Positions 12,544 through 23,349 of a stretch of DNA of 64,000 bases are shown here, in pieces (positions within the stretch are counted from its first letter, which is position 1; each line of letters begins with the position of its first letter). Where the stretch lies: assembly GCF_039555335.1 (NCBI RefSeq), contig NC_092636.1, forward strand, positions 56,103,706 to 56,167,705, given 5' to 3'. Made by a program: the position numbers and the translations under genes. The notes beneath the pieces are model-generated. The model ran no database searches. It was not told where the DNA came from and was given only the letters and a program-made list of their open reading frames with translations. The DNA comes from Amphiura filiformis (lineage: Eukaryota > Echinodermata > Ophiuroidea > Amphilepidida > Amphiuridae).

Positions 12544-12586
12544 GTGTGTGTGTGTCCGTGTGGGGGGTGTGTGTGCGTGTGTGCTC
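12544..12586. repeat. (GT)n-rich microsatellite
   Basis: Alternating GT tract with interruptions, immediately before the tandem block that starts at about 12595. Confidence 0.7.
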
Positions 12587-12594
12587 GGAAAAAG

Positions 12595-13343
12595 CTTGTG
12601 AACGCGTTATCTTGAGAACCGTAAGTGCTATGATGATGAAACTTTATAGGGGTAGCATGACCAAAGGGTGTCGACCTGATTAGATTTTGAGCGCAAAATA
12701 TGGTAATTAAGTACCTAATTTGCATAATTTATGCGTAATAAGCAAAATACCTTGTGAACAGATTATCTGGAGATCCGTATGGGGTACAGTAACGTAACTT
12801 GGTGGGGAGTAGCATGGCCAGATGTTCTCGACCTGATTAGATTTTCAGCGCAAAATATGCTAATTAAGTACCTAATTTGCATAATTTATGCGTATTTGAT
12901 GCGTATCAAGCAAAAAAAAACCTTGTGAACAGCTTATCTGGAGATCCGTATGGGGTACAGTGACGTAACTTGGTGGGGAGGAGCGTGGCCAGATGGTCTC
13001 GACCTGATTAGATTTTCAGCGCAAAATATGCTAATTAAGTACCTAATTTGCATAATTTATGCGTATTTGATGCGTATCAAGCAAAAACCCTTGTGAACAG
13101 CTTATCTGGAGATCCGTATGGGGTACAGTGACCTAACTTGGTGAGGAGTAGCGGGGCCAGAGGTTCTCGACCTGATTAGATTTTGAGCGTAAAATATGGT
13201 AATTAAGTACCTAATTTGCATAATATATGCGTAATAAGCAAAATACCTTGTAAACAGATTATCTGGAGATCCGTATGGGGTACAGTGACGTAACTTGGTG
13301 GGGAGTTGCGTGGCCAGAGGTTCTCGGACCTGATTAGATTTTC
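12595..13343. repeat. Tandem repeat block A, about 160-170 bp unit, five copies
   Basis: Units start with CTTGTGAAC (or CTTGTAAAC) at 12595, 12751, 12922, 13090 and 13247; the last is truncated. Each contains GGAGATCCGTATGGGGTACA or a diverged form, and CCTAATTTGCATAAT. No frame is kept between units, so this is non-coding. Confidence 0.85.
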
Positions 13344-13344
13344 A

Positions 13345-13880
13345 TGAGGTCAAAGGTCACATACAAGGTCAAATGTCAACTGAGGTCACCAAATCTTTTA
13401 ATAATTAATTTTCAACTGTGCATCACATATCCCAATAACAGCTTGATCAGTCATGTAATTAAGGAAATATGACGACTTTAAGATAGTCGCTTTCTTTGTA
13501 AAGTATAGCAAAGTAGCACTTTCAATGAGTGATAACTCGTAAAGGAAGCATCTTTCTGTTTTGATTTATTTGATGAAATAGTTCTTTGGTATTGCCAAAT
13601 TTGATTTTTCAGCGCAACATACTTTATCCAATTTCGTGAGGTCAAAGGTCACATACAAGGTCAAAGGTCAACTGAGGTCACCAAATCTTTTAATAATTAA
13701 CTGTGCATCACATATCCCAATAACAGCTTGATCGGTCATGTAATTAAGGAAATATGACGACTTTAAGATAGTCGCTTTCCATGTAAAGTATAGCAAAGTA
13801 GCACTTTCAATGAGTGATAACTCGTAAAGGAAGCATCTTTCTGTTTTGATTTATTACTTTGATGAAATAGTTCATTACGG
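13345..13880. repeat. Tandem repeat block B, two copies of about 290 bp
   Basis: Two copies start at GAGGTCAAAGGTCACATAC (about 13345 and 13636). Both include CACATATCCCAATAACAGC and TAGCAAAGTAGCACTTTC. The block follows directly on block A. Confidence 0.8.
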
Positions 13881-13884
13881 GGTC

Positions 13885-14615
13885 ATCCGAGGTCACTCAG
13901 GGGTCATCTGAGGTCAAGTTATTAAAAACTCGTATGGGCATGAAACTTGATGGGTACAGTCAACATTTCAAGGCAAATTTTGGAAGTTCATTTTGGGGTC
14001 ACCAGGGGTCATCTGAGGTTAAATTAGTAAAAACTGTCGTATGGGCATGAAACTTGGTGGGTACAGTCATCATTTAAAGCCAAATATTTGGAAGGTCATT
14101 TTGGGGTCACCAGGGGTCATCTGAGATCAAATTAGTAAAAACTGTCGTATGGACATGAAACTTGGTGGGTACAGTCAACATTTCAAGCCAAATTTTTGGA
14201 AGGTCATTTAAGGGGTCATCTGAGGTCAAATTATTAAAACCTGTTGTATGGGCATGAAACTTGGTGGGTACAGTCAACATTTAAGGCCAATTTTTGGAAG
14301 GTCATTTTGAGGTTAACAGGGGTCATCTGAGGTCAAATTAGTAAAACTGTCGGATGGGCATGAAACTTGATGGATACAGTCAACATTTAAAGCCAAATTT
14401 TTGGAAGGTCATTTCGAGGCCACCAGGGGTCATCTGAGGTCAAATTAGTAAAAACTGTCGTATGGGCATGAAACTTAGCACAAGTGGTACAGTCAACATT
14501 TAGAGCCAAAATTTTAGAAGGTCATTTCAGGGCCACCAGGGGTCATCTGAGGTCATATTAGTAAAAACTGTTGCATGGGCATGAAACGTGGTGGGTACAG
14601 TTACCATCGGCCAGA
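13885..14615. repeat. Tandem repeat block C, about 107 bp unit, about seven copies
   Basis: The marker CATGAAAC recurs near 13939, 14046, 14153, 14251, 14357, 14467 and 14580. Units share TGGTGGGTACAGTCAACATT and GGGGTCATCTGAGGTCAAAT. The core TATGGG-N-ATGAAACTTGGTGGG resembles part of block A, so the blocks may descend from one ancestor. Confidence 0.8.
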
Positions 14616-15051
14616 TAATCGTGCCCAGCCGATAACCGCCAAATTCATTTACCTCTCTACCAACAGTTATCGCAAAAGCAGGCGGTCACAAAAGCAGGCG
14701 AGACTCGTGGTTCGAGAACCGCCTTGTATATCCTTGAGTATATGCACGCACCGTCAAGCATTTTAACAGGATCTTGTGCAAAATAATATGTGCTGGACAC
14801 TTAGCAGTATGCTTAATTTGTAAAAGCACTACTGGTTTTTAGCAGTGCATGCGATTGATCAAAATAGAGCATTTAGTTCTCTTGAGCAATATTTTAAGCT
14901 TAACCCCCTTCAGCCCTATTGTCCATTCTTACCATATCTATGAAAGGCTCAACAGATGATATAGCCGTCTTTGTAACCAATGAAAATAGTTCTTGGATGC
15001 TGATATGTTACTGTTACCACACTTACTCCCCTCATCTAAAGAGATTCTGAT

Positions 15052-15740
15052 CAAGGCTCCCGCTAGCATTCAAAAAATCTGCGTCTGATCGGACGCACAA
15101 CTGTAAAACCATGTCGGGAATTGCACGTTCCACAAAATTTTTGTGTGTCCGTACATGTTAATGAGTTGGGCAACAGGGAATACAATTTTACAAAGCCCCC
15201 GATTGCCGGTATTGCATCGCATTACATCGCAGTTTGATGCAAATATTTGACTATTTCCTTTCAGATTTCTGATGAGATTTTAAAGATTTATGTAAATATT
15301 ATTGTGAATAACAAATTACATGAATGCAAACTTGCTGACAATGTACAATAGTTTAGAAAGTTGTATTTTTGCTCTCGTGTGTGAGCGAAAGCTTATATAT
15401 TTGTTCACACGTCTTGCTGCCGTAAGAATTTTCATTGACTGGTTGACCCCGGAAGTGTTGCAAAATGGGAGTGGTTAAATATGAAAGGTCAATAACTTGT
15501 GTGCTGATTGGTCCATTGGTCGATATGTTGCTAAAATATTCATTTATGCACAATGGAGGTTTAGAAAATAATAACAATATTTTATTTCATGGGAAGATTG
15601 AGTAAGCTTATACTTGAGTTTGATTTGAAATTACTGTGCGTCCAGTCAGACGCAAGGCATTGATGCAGCTTGTTGAACAGTGCGTCCAGCAATACAATTT
15701 TGCGTCTGGACGCAAGAATTTGCATCCAGCGGGAGCCTTG
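15052..15740. mobile_element. Non-autonomous hAT-like element with 8-bp target duplication
   Basis: The direct repeat ATTCTGAT flanks the element exactly (15044-15051 and 15741-15748). The TIRs are CAAGGCTCCCGCT at the left and its inverse at the right. Short dyads of the GCGTCTG/CAGACGC type crowd the subterminal regions. An 8-bp duplication with short TIRs fits hAT transposition. No transposase is encoded in 689 bp. Confidence 0.8.
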
Positions 15741-15915
15741 ATTCTGATCGATTTTATGAGCCTACACACTTGAAGTAAATGGGGAGATGCTAAAGATTCT
15801 CATAAAATCCCACTGCCAGAATCCAAATGGATACTTGCAATGTGAAATGAAATTCTACTCCTGCAAAATGCCAGCCATTAGAAGGTACAAGAACTTAAAA
15901 AGCTTCATTAAAGAT

Positions 15916-15921
15916 TTTATT
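15916..15921 (-). terminator. Candidate HPF1 polyadenylation signal
   Basis: AATAAA on the minus strand lies about 100 bases past the HPF1 stop codon. It is the nearest canonical hexamer I see, and it lies outside the hAT-like element further downstream. This is inferred from position only. Confidence 0.45.
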
Positions 15922-16022
15922 TACTCAAGCATCTTTTGAAAGTTACCTGTTGGACTTATAAGTGTCAAAAACTTGTTAAAGGATCAGCTCAGACTCAGTG
16001 TTACATTTTGTATATCTTTACA

Positions 16023-16324
16023 TCATGATAGTTGGCTAACATTGTCTTTCCTCCTATCATCAAGATGAGCCTCTATAATTTCCCCAAACTCATCTCGACC
16101 CAACAATGAATATGCCACAGTCAATAAATTCCTTGTGGCAGTGTGAAAGATAGGTGATCCATTGGCGAACAGATCCAAGCCCAGCTCCAGACCTTCCCCA
16201 TAGTCACACTCATCATTGGCAAATTGAACAAATGTGATGATTTCTTGAAGAGGGTCAAAGTGTGCCATTCTCTCATCATCCCTCTTGCTGTCAACGATCT
16301 TCTTCAACATCTTCTTTAGACCAG
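16023..16324 (-). CDS. HPF1: HPF1 terminal exon with catalytic Glu
   Basis: The acceptor is ATCTCTAG|CTGGTC on the minus strand and the stop is TGA (16025-16023). It encodes [20 protein letters not shown], then [18 protein letters not shown], and ends DNVSQLS. The acidic pair in NDEC corresponds to the human catalytic Glu284 and its neighbour. Open frame continues upstream of the acceptor but does not match HPF1 there. Confidence 0.93.
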
Positions 16325-19300
16325 CTAGAGATGCACAAAGAAAATTAAATTGTAAACAAAATACGAGTAAAACAAAATGTTGAAACTTATCATTATGAGT
16401 TTGGCAGAGTGGCATATATCGATTTGTCTCTGTCAAATTCATGTTATGCATGAATTCTCTTGCATTATAGAACAGGGATCGGTCAGCGCTGCACTGCACT
16501 TAACTGTGTATGCCGCCGCCTTTTGCTCAATAATCACCCCAAATCATGCTTAAATCATTTATATGATGCCCTCTGGCTTTCTACCATGTGATCCCCAGTT
16601 CTATAATTCAAGAGAATTCATGCATAACATGCATTTGACAGGATTTATCAATATTCGGCACTCTGCCAAATTCATAACAATATTTATTTGCTAAACAATT
16701 TGTTGCAAGATGGTCGCAACCACATTTTATGTAACACATGCTCTAAGGTTGAATGTAATCAGAATATTTGGCTCAAGTATAGAGGCCCTGCATGCTTTTA
16801 TTGATTGTCATCAACCTATTTGATGGGACTATACTCGGATTTATTTTTTCGGCTTTGGAGTGTCCCTGGACCTAGACCTAAATGCTAGGATCATTCATGG
16901 TTGATTTAAAAAAAAAAATTGTAGGCTTATGTGTTTTGAATAAATTTGTACTCATGTCATACTCTATTAATGATTTCAAAATGCATTGAATTTGTATGCA
17001 TTTTTTTTGGCTTTGGAGTGTCCCTGGACCTAGACCTAAATGCTAGGATCATTCATGGTTGATTTTAAAAAAAAATGCATACAAATTCAATGCATTTTGA
17101 AATCATTAATAGAGTATGACATGAGTATAAATTTATTCAAAACACATAGGCCTACAATTTTTTTTTTTAAATCAACCATGAATGATCCTAGCATTTAGGT
17201 CTAGGTCCAGGGACACTCCAAAGCCGAAAAAATAAATAACTTAAAAAAAACAAAACAAAATTTTTGAAAATTTGGGGGTGGGACTTTACTCGAAGGTGGG
17301 ACTATACTCGCGTCAGTACGGTACTTACCATCAGTCTCAGGTAGTTCCCTATAGCCCACATCATTCTCATCAATAGGAACCACAATCCCTGCACCATGAA
17401 ATGTCTTGGTAACAACCTTCTTATTTCTGGCAAGCATTGATTTACTCTTCAAGTCCAGGCAGTAGTCTTTTTTCTTTGCAAATGTCATTAATGAAGTCCC
17501 CAAGTCTTTGATGGCTTCAAGTTTCTTTTTGTCTTTCACTGATTTTGTTAGCTTGTCAATGTGAAGCCTGGAATGAAAGTGTTGACAAGTCAAAGTTAAA
17601 TTCACATTTTGCTATTGTACAGTTAAATTCAAATGATTCATCATCAAAATGCCGCTGACCGCAAAATGTTTTTGGCCAGGTGGTTTCATGCATGGCCACA
17701 GATTCATGTAAAAAGGTGTTTTTTTTCATAATCTGCACTGTACGTATGTATCGTGAATAGGGTTCTAAAACAAGGAAATTAAAGAAAAAGGGTATATCTG
17801 GCACAATAAATCAGTATTTTGGGGTCCTTTGAGATAAATGTAGCATGGAATAAAGGTTCAACTTTTTGAACTTTTGAATTTGTATTTTCCCACTGGTTAG
17901 GAAGGGTTTTAGGGTCAAGAATGACTGATTTACTTGCATAAATGGGGCAAAAATAATGTCAATACTTATATATTTAGGGTTACATATTCAGACCTCGCAA
18001 ATACTTGTTTAGGGTGCTTTTTAAGACTTTGTGGTCAGGCATGATACCCCCTTGTTAATGACCCGTATCCCTACTAGGGAGCCAATACAAATCTGTTGTG
18101 TATGTACTGACACTGCCTATTTAACTTACTTGACAGCTGCAAATAAGTTGTCTCCCTGTTGATAAATGTTACATCCATTCTTGGCCTGGTTGGATCCAAC
18201 AAATGCTGGCAATTCCTTGGGATCATCCCTAGTCAAAGTAAACATATATAGAAAAAGTAGCAAATTCTCATAAACTTTGCAGTGACTAGTGAAGTTCTAG
18301 ACAATCACCATTGTATTGACAATCAAATACAATTTTAGAATTTGGCAAACATCAAGAGTCTGGAGCTGATAAAAGCTAGAAATCTGCAAACCAAGCTGGA
18401 AGTCATATGATACTGTTTGTCTACTATAACATTGCCAGAGATTTTCTTTCTTGTGGTACCTACATCCTGGGACCAACATGTATTATTGACATCTCTCTGA
18501 CCAATCATACCTTGGATGGTAAGACAGAAATATATTATACTTTGCAATTTGCATCATTACCAAACAAAAATGGTTCATCAAATTGAATATTTTAAATTTT
18601 AAAACACTCAATGGTTGAGCTGCTGAAGGCTGTCAACGATATTCATTTTTCCCCTTCAAACTTTTAACACACATTACATCAGATGTACCCTAAATACTGA
18701 TCTCTAGATCTGGGCAGGCAACTATATATACATGTATAATGCAAAATGCAGTGTTAGAATTTTACAATTAAAAATCCAGGTTTAGATTAGAAATTCCATT
18801 GCACTTCTACATAGACTGTGATAAATTATATATAAGCATCAAATATGATTAACACAAATCTCTCTCCCAAAATCTGGAGACTGGAGCGATTACCAAATAG
18901 GGTGCAACTCTACTAGTCTTATTACAAGACTGCCCTACCCCAACCCTAAACCCTAACTCTAAACTCCGTAAATGAGGACTGGACTCAAGTCTAGCAAGTT
19001 GCACCCTATTCGGTAATTGTACCCAAAATCTTGTGAGAATTGATTTGTGGATTGTTGCTAAAATCCTAACCTTGAAATCACTCAAGATATTCATTTTGTC
19101 AAAGTCTGACAGAGTCCTGGACAAAATCAATAACCATACCTGTAATAGCCCAAATGATGTTGTACTTCTGCATCTCCCCTAACAACAGTCTGAAATTCTG
19201 GTGGATCATAATAGTACCTCCAGTGTAAAACATAGCATGGTGTAGCTCCTTTATGCTTCCTGAAGACTCCTGATAAGACATCATATGGCCCAACAAGCTG

Positions 19301-21016
19301 CAAGCCAAGGGTATCTAACAATGCATCTGTAAAAATATTAATGGTAACAAATTTAATTTAGCATCATAGACAGAAAGTAAGATGGAAAGATGATATCAAG
19401 TCAGACTATGCCAAAGAAGAAGAATCAATTCTTTGGGTACTACTGCCTTAGAGCCCTTAATTACATGATATACATAATCATCTGAGTAACCAATCCAGAT
19501 AGAGCTTTTAGATCTCGCAGTAATTATAAACTAAAAATCCCCTTCAGCTCTGACTATTCTCATCAACCCTTTGATTGGCTCAATAGATGGTACATACACT
19601 CTTTGTAACCAATCAAAATTGTTCTTAGATAATTTGGCTGGTAGTGCCCATAGGGGTTACTGGAAAATAGGGTAGAGCATATCAGAACAGGGGAAGGGTA
19701 GTGCATTGAATACAGGGTGTCATAAAATTGTGACACGATCCGGTCCATGGGGGCCAAAGGAGGCATTTTTGAAAATTGAGTTACTGTAATTATTACATTA
19801 TACATACAATAGGCTATCATTTACTGAAAACACCAAATGTCTAGTATACTTGGTTCATAAGTTATGAATTTTTATTGTCTATTTTCTTATGTATTTTATT
19901 GTTTTTTTACTCCATATTTTTACCTTCATCTCAGTTTCAAATGTGCCGCCTTTGGCCCCCATGGACCAGATCATGTCACAATTGAATGATCCAAATCTGA
20001 TCTCACCTGATGGTTTTCCTGGATTGATGTCTTTACAAAACTCCCACAAGTCATAGAAATCTTGAGGCATTTCAACTTTGAATTTATTCTTGATATCATC
20101 TTTTACATCAACTGTTTCCATGGTATCACCATCATCTTCTGTGGTATTGTGTGACTTGCTGTCATCCTTAGGCTCATCATCAGGTGTCTTGGATGTACTG
20201 TTTTTTTCTTGAATTTGAAAAACAAACAAACAAAACAAAAGTTCAAGACAGGTGTACATATTGTGCTTGCAATCCAGTTCGCTCAATCATTATGGTGCTA
20301 GACCCTGGTGTGTAAGTATGGTACAAGTTTGAGCCTCTGCAGTGCCATTATTCTTTGTGAAAAGATTGAGCTGGCTTGAAATTCCCCTGGATGAGGAACT
20401 TACTGCTAACTGTCCCAGTCTACCTGTGGTGGTAGGGGGGCTGATCCTGGTTGTGATGGCAATATGTAGTCTGACTCTGAATAGGCTTTTACCTACTTCT
20501 GTCACAATTCTGATGAAGTCCCACGGATGTGGTGATGAAATATAATAAGTAAGTCACTATTTTGTTGAGAGAACTGTTAAAAAACATTCATTTTACAATA
20601 TGATTCTTCACTTGTATAACTTCTTTTTGGGCCATGGTCAGCGAATTTCTGAAAAAAGTCCTGAGGTGTGTGGGTTTATGCCTATGCATAGCAAACTATT
20701 AATAAATCAGTGTTGTTGGCTGTTTATTTTTACTACATATGGGTAATATCAGGATGAAAATTATCATGATCACCTACCTGCCCAATAGTGACATTTTGGA
20801 AATTTCCTACAATTTAAATCTAATTATATGGAATGATCATCATTACAGAAATACATATGTATTTGACAGCAGTTGACTCAGATTTATTATGAAATTTTCA
20901 TCAGGGTTTTCCATACCTTTTTCAGAACTAGAGGTCTCAGCTTCAACAGCACTACTACCAGAAGGTTTGAAAAAGTGTTCCAATTTAGTTTTCTTGGTTT
21001 TGCTTTCTTGTTTTCC
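16023..21016 (-). CDS. HPF1: Histone PARylation factor 1, spliced, first exon not found
   Basis: Minus-strand exons 21016-20917, 20207-20007, 19326-19140, 18228-18130, 17567-17329 and 16324-16023 join in phase to 375 residues plus stop (human is about 346). HPF1 docks on PARP1/2, completes the active site and redirects ADP-ribosylation to serine at DNA breaks in the nucleus. Conserved blocks include [57 protein letters not shown] and [25 protein letters not shown] holds the residues equivalent to human Asp283/Glu284 (here D313/E314). The PARP-contact pair Tyr238/Arg239 is Y268/R269. The constant offset of 30 supports the alignment. The N-terminal part is longer than in human, lysine-rich then acidic, and carries a PIP-box-like KTKLEHFF (9-16). 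The gene is tail to tail with the DELE1-like gene. Confidence 0.93.
16390..16680. mobile_element. Foldback element in last HPF1 intron
   Basis: About 80-bp arms are inverted (16391-16470 against 16600-16680). They share GAGTTTGGCAGAGTG, CATGTTATGCATGAATTC and TCTATAAT-like pieces. The element ends about 65 bases upstream of the terminal-exon acceptor. Confidence 0.6.
16840..17236. mobile_element. Near-perfect palindromic foldback with internal duplicate
   Basis: Arm 16840-17008 is inverted as 17070-17236. A partial direct copy of the arm (GGCTTTGGAGTGTCCCTGGA) is inserted at the centre (17009-17069). The arms are almost identical, so the element is young or is kept alike by gene conversion. 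It lies in the last HPF1 intron. Related modules occur near 32030-32375 and 41926-42602. Confidence 0.75.
17329..17567 (-). CDS. HPF1: HPF1 exon with PARP-contact motif
   Basis: The acceptor is CATTCCAG|GCTTCAC and the donor CTGATG|GTAAGTAC. It encodes [36 protein letters not shown] and [11 protein letters not shown]. Tyr-Arg of GYRELPETD are the residues whose human equivalents hold the PARP1 C-terminus. Confidence 0.93.
18130..18228 (-). CDS. HPF1: HPF1 internal exon
   Basis: The acceptor is GACTAG|GGATGATCC and the donor GTCAA|GTAAGTTAA. It encodes [19 protein letters not shown] and [13 protein letters not shown]. This matches the vertebrate segment ending GDNVFAAVK. It is short (99 bases), so it does not stand out as an open frame, but both phases fit. 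Confidence 0.9.
18890..19016. mobile_element. Small hairpin element in HPF1 intron
   Basis: Twenty-bp inverted ends (TTACCAAATAGGGTGCAACT and its inverse with one mismatch) enclose 127 bp. A telomere-like CCCTAAACCCTAA run lies inside but is too short to call telomeric. Confidence 0.6.
19140..19326 (-). CDS. HPF1: HPF1 internal exon
   Basis: The acceptor is TTTTTACAG|ATGCATTG and the donor TACAG|GTATGG. It encodes [18 protein letters not shown] and [18 protein letters not shown], among the most conserved HPF1 stretches. Its first Met-like codon is internal, not the start. Confidence 0.93.
19726..19983. mobile_element. TGTGACACGATC-ended MITE, second family
   Basis: Roughly 55-bp TIRs carry CGGTCCATGGGGGCCAAAGG at the left and a diverged inverse at the right. 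The outermost bases are AATTGTGACACGATC. The body differs from the 5146 element though the ends agree. It lies in an HPF1 intron. Confidence 0.7.
20007..20207 (-). CDS. HPF1: HPF1 internal exon
   Basis: The acceptor is AAATTCAAG|AAAAAAACAG and the donor CCATCAG|GTGAGATC. The first half is an acidic, Ser/Thr-rich linker ([20 protein letters not shown]). The second half, [20 protein letters not shown], opens the folded HPF1 domain. A TIR element begins 23 bases past its donor. Confidence 0.9.
20917..21016 (-). CDS. HPF1: HPF1 upstream exon with PIP-box-like motif
   Basis: The acceptor is TATATTCAG|GGAAAACAAG and the donor AAAAAG|GTATGG; phase 0 in, phase 1 out, matching the next exon. It encodes [18 protein letters not shown], then a Ser/Glu-rich run. 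The initiator codon must lie upstream. I found no convincing first exon between 21016 and 24600; a minimal ATGCGT|GTGAGT near 22999 is possible but unsupported. Confidence 0.72.
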
Positions 21017-21112
21017 CTGAATATACACAAGAGAAAAGAACATTATTTTAGTGAATTAATAACACAATATAACCAACAACTTATAATAATGTAACAATTG
21101 ATTTGATTGAAA

Positions 21113-21242
21113 TGATGAAGATGATGAAGATGAAGATGAATATAATGATGAAGATGAAAATGGTGAAGAAATCACGAAGATGAATATGATAAAGATGAAG
21201 ATGAAATGAAATGAAGATGTGAAGATGATGATGAAGATGGTC
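21113..21242. repeat. (GATGAA)n-type purine-rich microsatellite
   Basis: GATGAAGATGAAGATGA-like low-complexity tract upstream (minus-strand sense) of the first HPF1 exon found. It gives a meaningless frame on the other strand. Confidence 0.8.
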
Positions 21243-21382
21243 TCTTGCTAAGCAAGTACAAAACAAGTCTTAGCCTAAGTCTCCTATCCTACTATTATGC
21301 CAACATTATTGTTCTTCATAAGCGAAAGTGTAATTGATCAACTAGACTAATCCATTGTAGCCAATTTTATATTAGGTAACAA

Positions 21383-21957
21383 TCCAAAAGTTCGATGAAG
21401 TCCTTAAAATGAAAGTACTTTCATCAGAAGGCTAACCCCCTCCCCTCTAACGTAAGTCAAATATTGAAAATTCCAACCCGTATTCACAGGATACAGTGCT
21501 GTCGCTATGGTGGATGGGGATGTGGAGGGGGTGTGACAATGCTAGGATATTGATCACGTTCAAAAAGGAAGAAACAAATAGTCCATTTTATTTTAAAATA
21601 TTTTTAGTCATATCTTTTTGGCATGAAAAAAAATTAGGACTTGCTGGATTTTCAAATAAAAAATAATTAAAGTGCGGTACAGCTGCTTTAAAAAATGAGC
21701 TTACAAGTTGCAGGTTGCACTGCACTCTATATTGATTTGAAATCATTTTGAAGCAACCACTGTAAAATGTCAATATCGTACTTCAGTTTTATTCCTAAAA
21801 TTTATTCCTTTTTAAGATTATATAATAAAATCCTTAGAAAAAAACCCAACTTTAATTGATATTTTAACTACTTTGTTACAAACGTGATCAGACTTTTTGA
21901 CCCCCCTCCCTCCCTAACGAAAGGACTTTCGTTTATAGGACTTTGTTGAACTTTGGG
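21383..21957. mobile_element. TIR element with decayed 38-bp ends
   Basis: CCAAAAGTTCGATGAAGTCC (21383) is inverted as GGACTTTGTTGAACTTTGG (about 21939-21957). A second inverted pair surrounds GATCACGTTCAAAAAG. There is no coding capacity. It lies upstream of the HPF1 exons. Confidence 0.55.
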
Positions 21958-23345
21958 GTTGTTCCCTTATACTCAGATTTCTCTGATGCAGAGATTTCTA
22001 CAAGTTCATACCAAAGGGTTTGGGAGAACTCACATTTTGAACTAAAACTGCTTAAAAGTTGAGTCTACCCAAAGTGTGGACCAATTATGGGGATGTGTTT
22101 CGTGTCCCGTTACTTGAGAACTCTAGCTTCGAATTTGCACACAATAGTTACGCCTTTGAGGCTAGAGTCCAAAGCTATCGTTTTTTGGTACCAGGGTACA
22201 TCAGCGCTGTCATTTTTTGCAACGTATCGCATGTTAAATATTCTGTTGATGTTCAAATTTGGATGATAGTTATTTTGATGAATTCAAGTGCGATTTGTAC
22301 ACAATTTTTGATGTGATCGCCTGTCGTGGTTGGCTCACTTGGCTGTGTTTACTTCCAAACTTCCCGCATGCTTTGAAACCTATTGCATGAAATTTTCATT
22401 ATTTAAAAAAATTCATTAATTCCACAAAACAAGGTCAAGGCTCTGAAACAAAAAATTCAAGTTCTTGATCAACAAGCTGCTTGTGAACACTTTATTTATA
22501 ATGCAATAATCGGCACCTAGAGCATCCATAGTACTACATCATATCCGTATACCGCTATAAATACTATATTGTTAGCTTCGATCTGTGCACTCATGAATGA
22601 TACCTCTGTCAATGTCATGTCTGTTCAATGCATTCAGTTTAAAAGCCTACAGAAAGTAATAATGAATAATTATGTGATTTGAAAGAGTGACAGGCGCAAA
22701 TCTAAAACGTTTGTTTCCTGGCCATTGCTACAATGTACAAATGTAGTTGTAGTAACTACAAATTTCGAACGCTTGAGGACTTGTTCTCAACTTTGTAGAT
22801 ACTCTCGTAGGGTGCACAGTGTCATCGCCCCGATATCTTCATGGCAGAAATCGCCATGGTAGGTTGAATCCACAGCCACGCATGGCCATTTTGTTCCGAC
22901 CTGTTTAAGGTTAAATGCAATTGATTTTCAAGGCTTGATTCCAGAGGGGCGGAAGTTAATAATGGAAACAGCCATGCAGAAAAGAATGAACTCACACGCA
23001 TACAATAGTGTATCAATCTGAACTAGAACACGGACAAACCGCTGCTCGTGAGTCATCCTATATGTTGCAGGGATAGGGAAAGGCGACCATGATAGGACCA
23101 TATGGGCTGATGGGGGGGGGGGGGGTGATTGTGGGCAGCCGTTTTTCGGCAATTTTCCTCTGGATTTTCTAAATTTTCAATTTTTAAAATTATCTTGGAA
23201 TTGGATGATATCTGTCGTGAAATAAATCAATGCTTCTATAGGCTATAATAGCCCTAGTATGCCTATTTATACCCTGATTATGCAATATATAGGCCTACAA
23301 CAATAACTAAAACAACAGTAACAAAACCAACAACCAATATTTTGT
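21958..23345. other. Unassigned region, possible HPF1 5' region
   Basis: No convincing exon, promoter motif or repeat family was recognised, apart from a poly-G run at about 23106-23124. The HPF1 first exon and promoter may lie here or further upstream. Confidence 0.3.
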
Positions 23346-23349
23346 TAAT

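Noticed and set aside
16325..16499. N-terminal extension of the last HPF1 open frame to an upstream Met
   Set aside because: It diverges from HPF1 exactly at a good acceptor (CTCTAG), and the upstream exon supplies the matching phase and conserved residues.
18920..18965. Telomere-like CCCTAA copies
   Set aside because: Only a few imperfect units inside a small hairpin element.
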